A stretch of 64,000 nt of DNA. Origin: Paraburkholderia sp. BL23I1N1 (GTDB taxonomy: Bacteria; Pseudomonadota; Gammaproteobacteria; Burkholderiales; Burkholderiaceae). Below are positions 63,412 through 64,000 of the stretch, piece after piece. How positions within the stretch are numbered: the stretch's first letter is position 1; every line of letters starts with the position of its first letter. The stretch lies in contig NZ_RAPV01000001.1 of the NCBI RefSeq assembly GCF_003610295.1, positions 6,448,001-6,512,000 on the forward strand, written 5' to 3'. A program made the position numbers and the translations under genes. The notes under the pieces were generated by a model. The model was not told the DNA's origin and made no database searches. It worked only from the letters and a program-made list of their open reading frames with translations.

Positions 63412-64000
63412 CTAGGACGCGCTGCTGAGACTGGCCGCCGACACCTTGATCGACGAAGCCGCCACGCCCGGCGCCGGCCCCACCGACTCCCGCATCGTCA
63501 CGCTCACCGGAAACTCGCGGAAAATTTCCCACGAGGTCCGGTAGCACTGATTGACCAGCCAGCGCACGGCATTTTGCGTCAACTCCGCCGTCGGGATATG
63601 CACCGAGGTAAGTCCGGGCGCGGCATAGGCGGCCGAATAATCATCGTCATAGCCAATCACGGACACTTCGTCCGGTACGGCAATGCCCGCCTGATGAAAG
63701 CGCGCCAGCGCGCTCACCGCCATCGTGTCGTTCGCGCAAAAGAGCCCGGTGAAACGCCGCTTCGAATCGAGCAACTGCTGCGCGGCAGCGTAGCCGCCTT
63801 CCGGCGAGAAGTCCGATTCGATCAGCTTGACGTCCTCGCGTGCAATGCCCTCGCGCAACAGTTCGGCAAAGAAGCCTCCGAGCCGGGCCTGATTGTCCGA
63901 CGCGCTGAACGGCCCGGATATCACCGCGATCTCCCGATGCCCGTGATCGAGCAGCGTACGTGCAGCCAGTTCACCGCCGCGCCGATGATCCGCGCAAAAC
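63412..64000 (-). CDS. LacI-family transcriptional regulator, 5' end outside window
   Basis: C-terminal ligand-binding half: IAVISGPFSASDNQARLGGF, GGYAAAQQLLDSKRRFTGLFCANDTMAVSALARF, DEVSVIGYDDDYSAAYAAPGLTSVHIP. The DNA-binding N-terminus lies beyond base 64000. Probably controls a sugar locus further on. Its stop at 63412 lies 63 bases from the RIO kinase stop. Confidence 0.88.
   Translation of the reverse strand, partial: FCADHRRGGELAARTLLDHGHREIAVISGPFSASDNQARLGGFFAELLREGIAREDVKLIESDFSPEGGYAAAQQLLDSKRRFTGLFCANDTMAVSALARFHQAGIAVPDEVSVIGYDDDYSAAYAAPGLTSVHIPTAELTQNAVRWLVNQCYRTSWEIFREFPVSVTMRESVGPAPGVAASSIKVSAASLSSAS

Overview
The window looks like a chromosomal segment of a Burkholderiaceae beta-proteobacterium, most likely Paraburkholderia. 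I infer this from the high GC content, the GCG/GCC-rich codon use, the bcsZ-bcsC pair, the many RbsABC-type sugar ABC genes and the porin type. No rRNA, tRNA or CRISPR was seen.

Layout. 1-5721: end of a cellulose operon (bcsZ, cut by the window edge and frameshifted, then bcsC with an exceptional P/Q/Y-rich linker). 5722-6932: a palindromic repeat, remnants of an IS3 and an IS110 transposase, and a truncated gene. 6976-9425: a GntR regulator with a perfect 22-bp palindrome, a TSUP exporter and a DUF1634 partner. 9370-17322: a two-component system plus a complete tripartite RND efflux pump. 17373-24347: an EF-hand protein, a GH13 amylase lipoprotein, an ArsB-like transporter, and cytochrome b561 with two YceI proteins. 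24679-25165: a tiny ORF overlapping an XRE regulator. 25308-35565: a DeoR-type regulator facing a large leftward operon (deoC, tandem-domain aldehyde dehydrogenase, 37-codon ORF, PfkB kinase, RbsC permease, substrate-binding protein, ATPase, second permease), read here as a 2-deoxyribose/deoxynucleoside uptake and breakdown system. 35817-39749: a second sugar ABC transporter, divergent from it. 39984-41150: dinB. 41147-49411: a second two-component plus tripartite RND efflux locus. 49756-53428: glyoxalase-like protein, decayed LysR, LysE exporter, SulP permease. 53511-54764: an ISAs1-type insertion sequence with intact ends and a 10-bp target duplication. 55169-60482: ABM-like protein, then an M20 amidohydrolase / porin / MHS transporter cluster with a divergent LysR. 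60526-62310: hipBA with two identically spaced operator pairs. 62491-64000: RIO-type kinase and the end of a LacI-type regulator.

Five genes (bcsZ, the TSUP exporter, the tandem aldehyde dehydrogenase, the second RND permease, the IS transposase) are each broken by small indels, several in homopolymers. This points either to residual sequencing error or to unusual decay, and should be settled before any of them is called a pseudogene.

The most interesting system is the deoxyribose region. A DeoK-like kinase would make deoxyribose-5-phosphate, DeoC would split it to glyceraldehyde-3-phosphate and acetaldehyde, and the aldehyde dehydrogenase would oxidise the acetaldehyde. An LsrB-like binding protein with two permeases and a one-active-site ATPase would feed it, and a near-identical 15-bp element lies upstream of both deoC and the DeoR gene. 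A second theme is 9-bp in-frame tandem repeats placed at the ends of at least five unrelated proteins.
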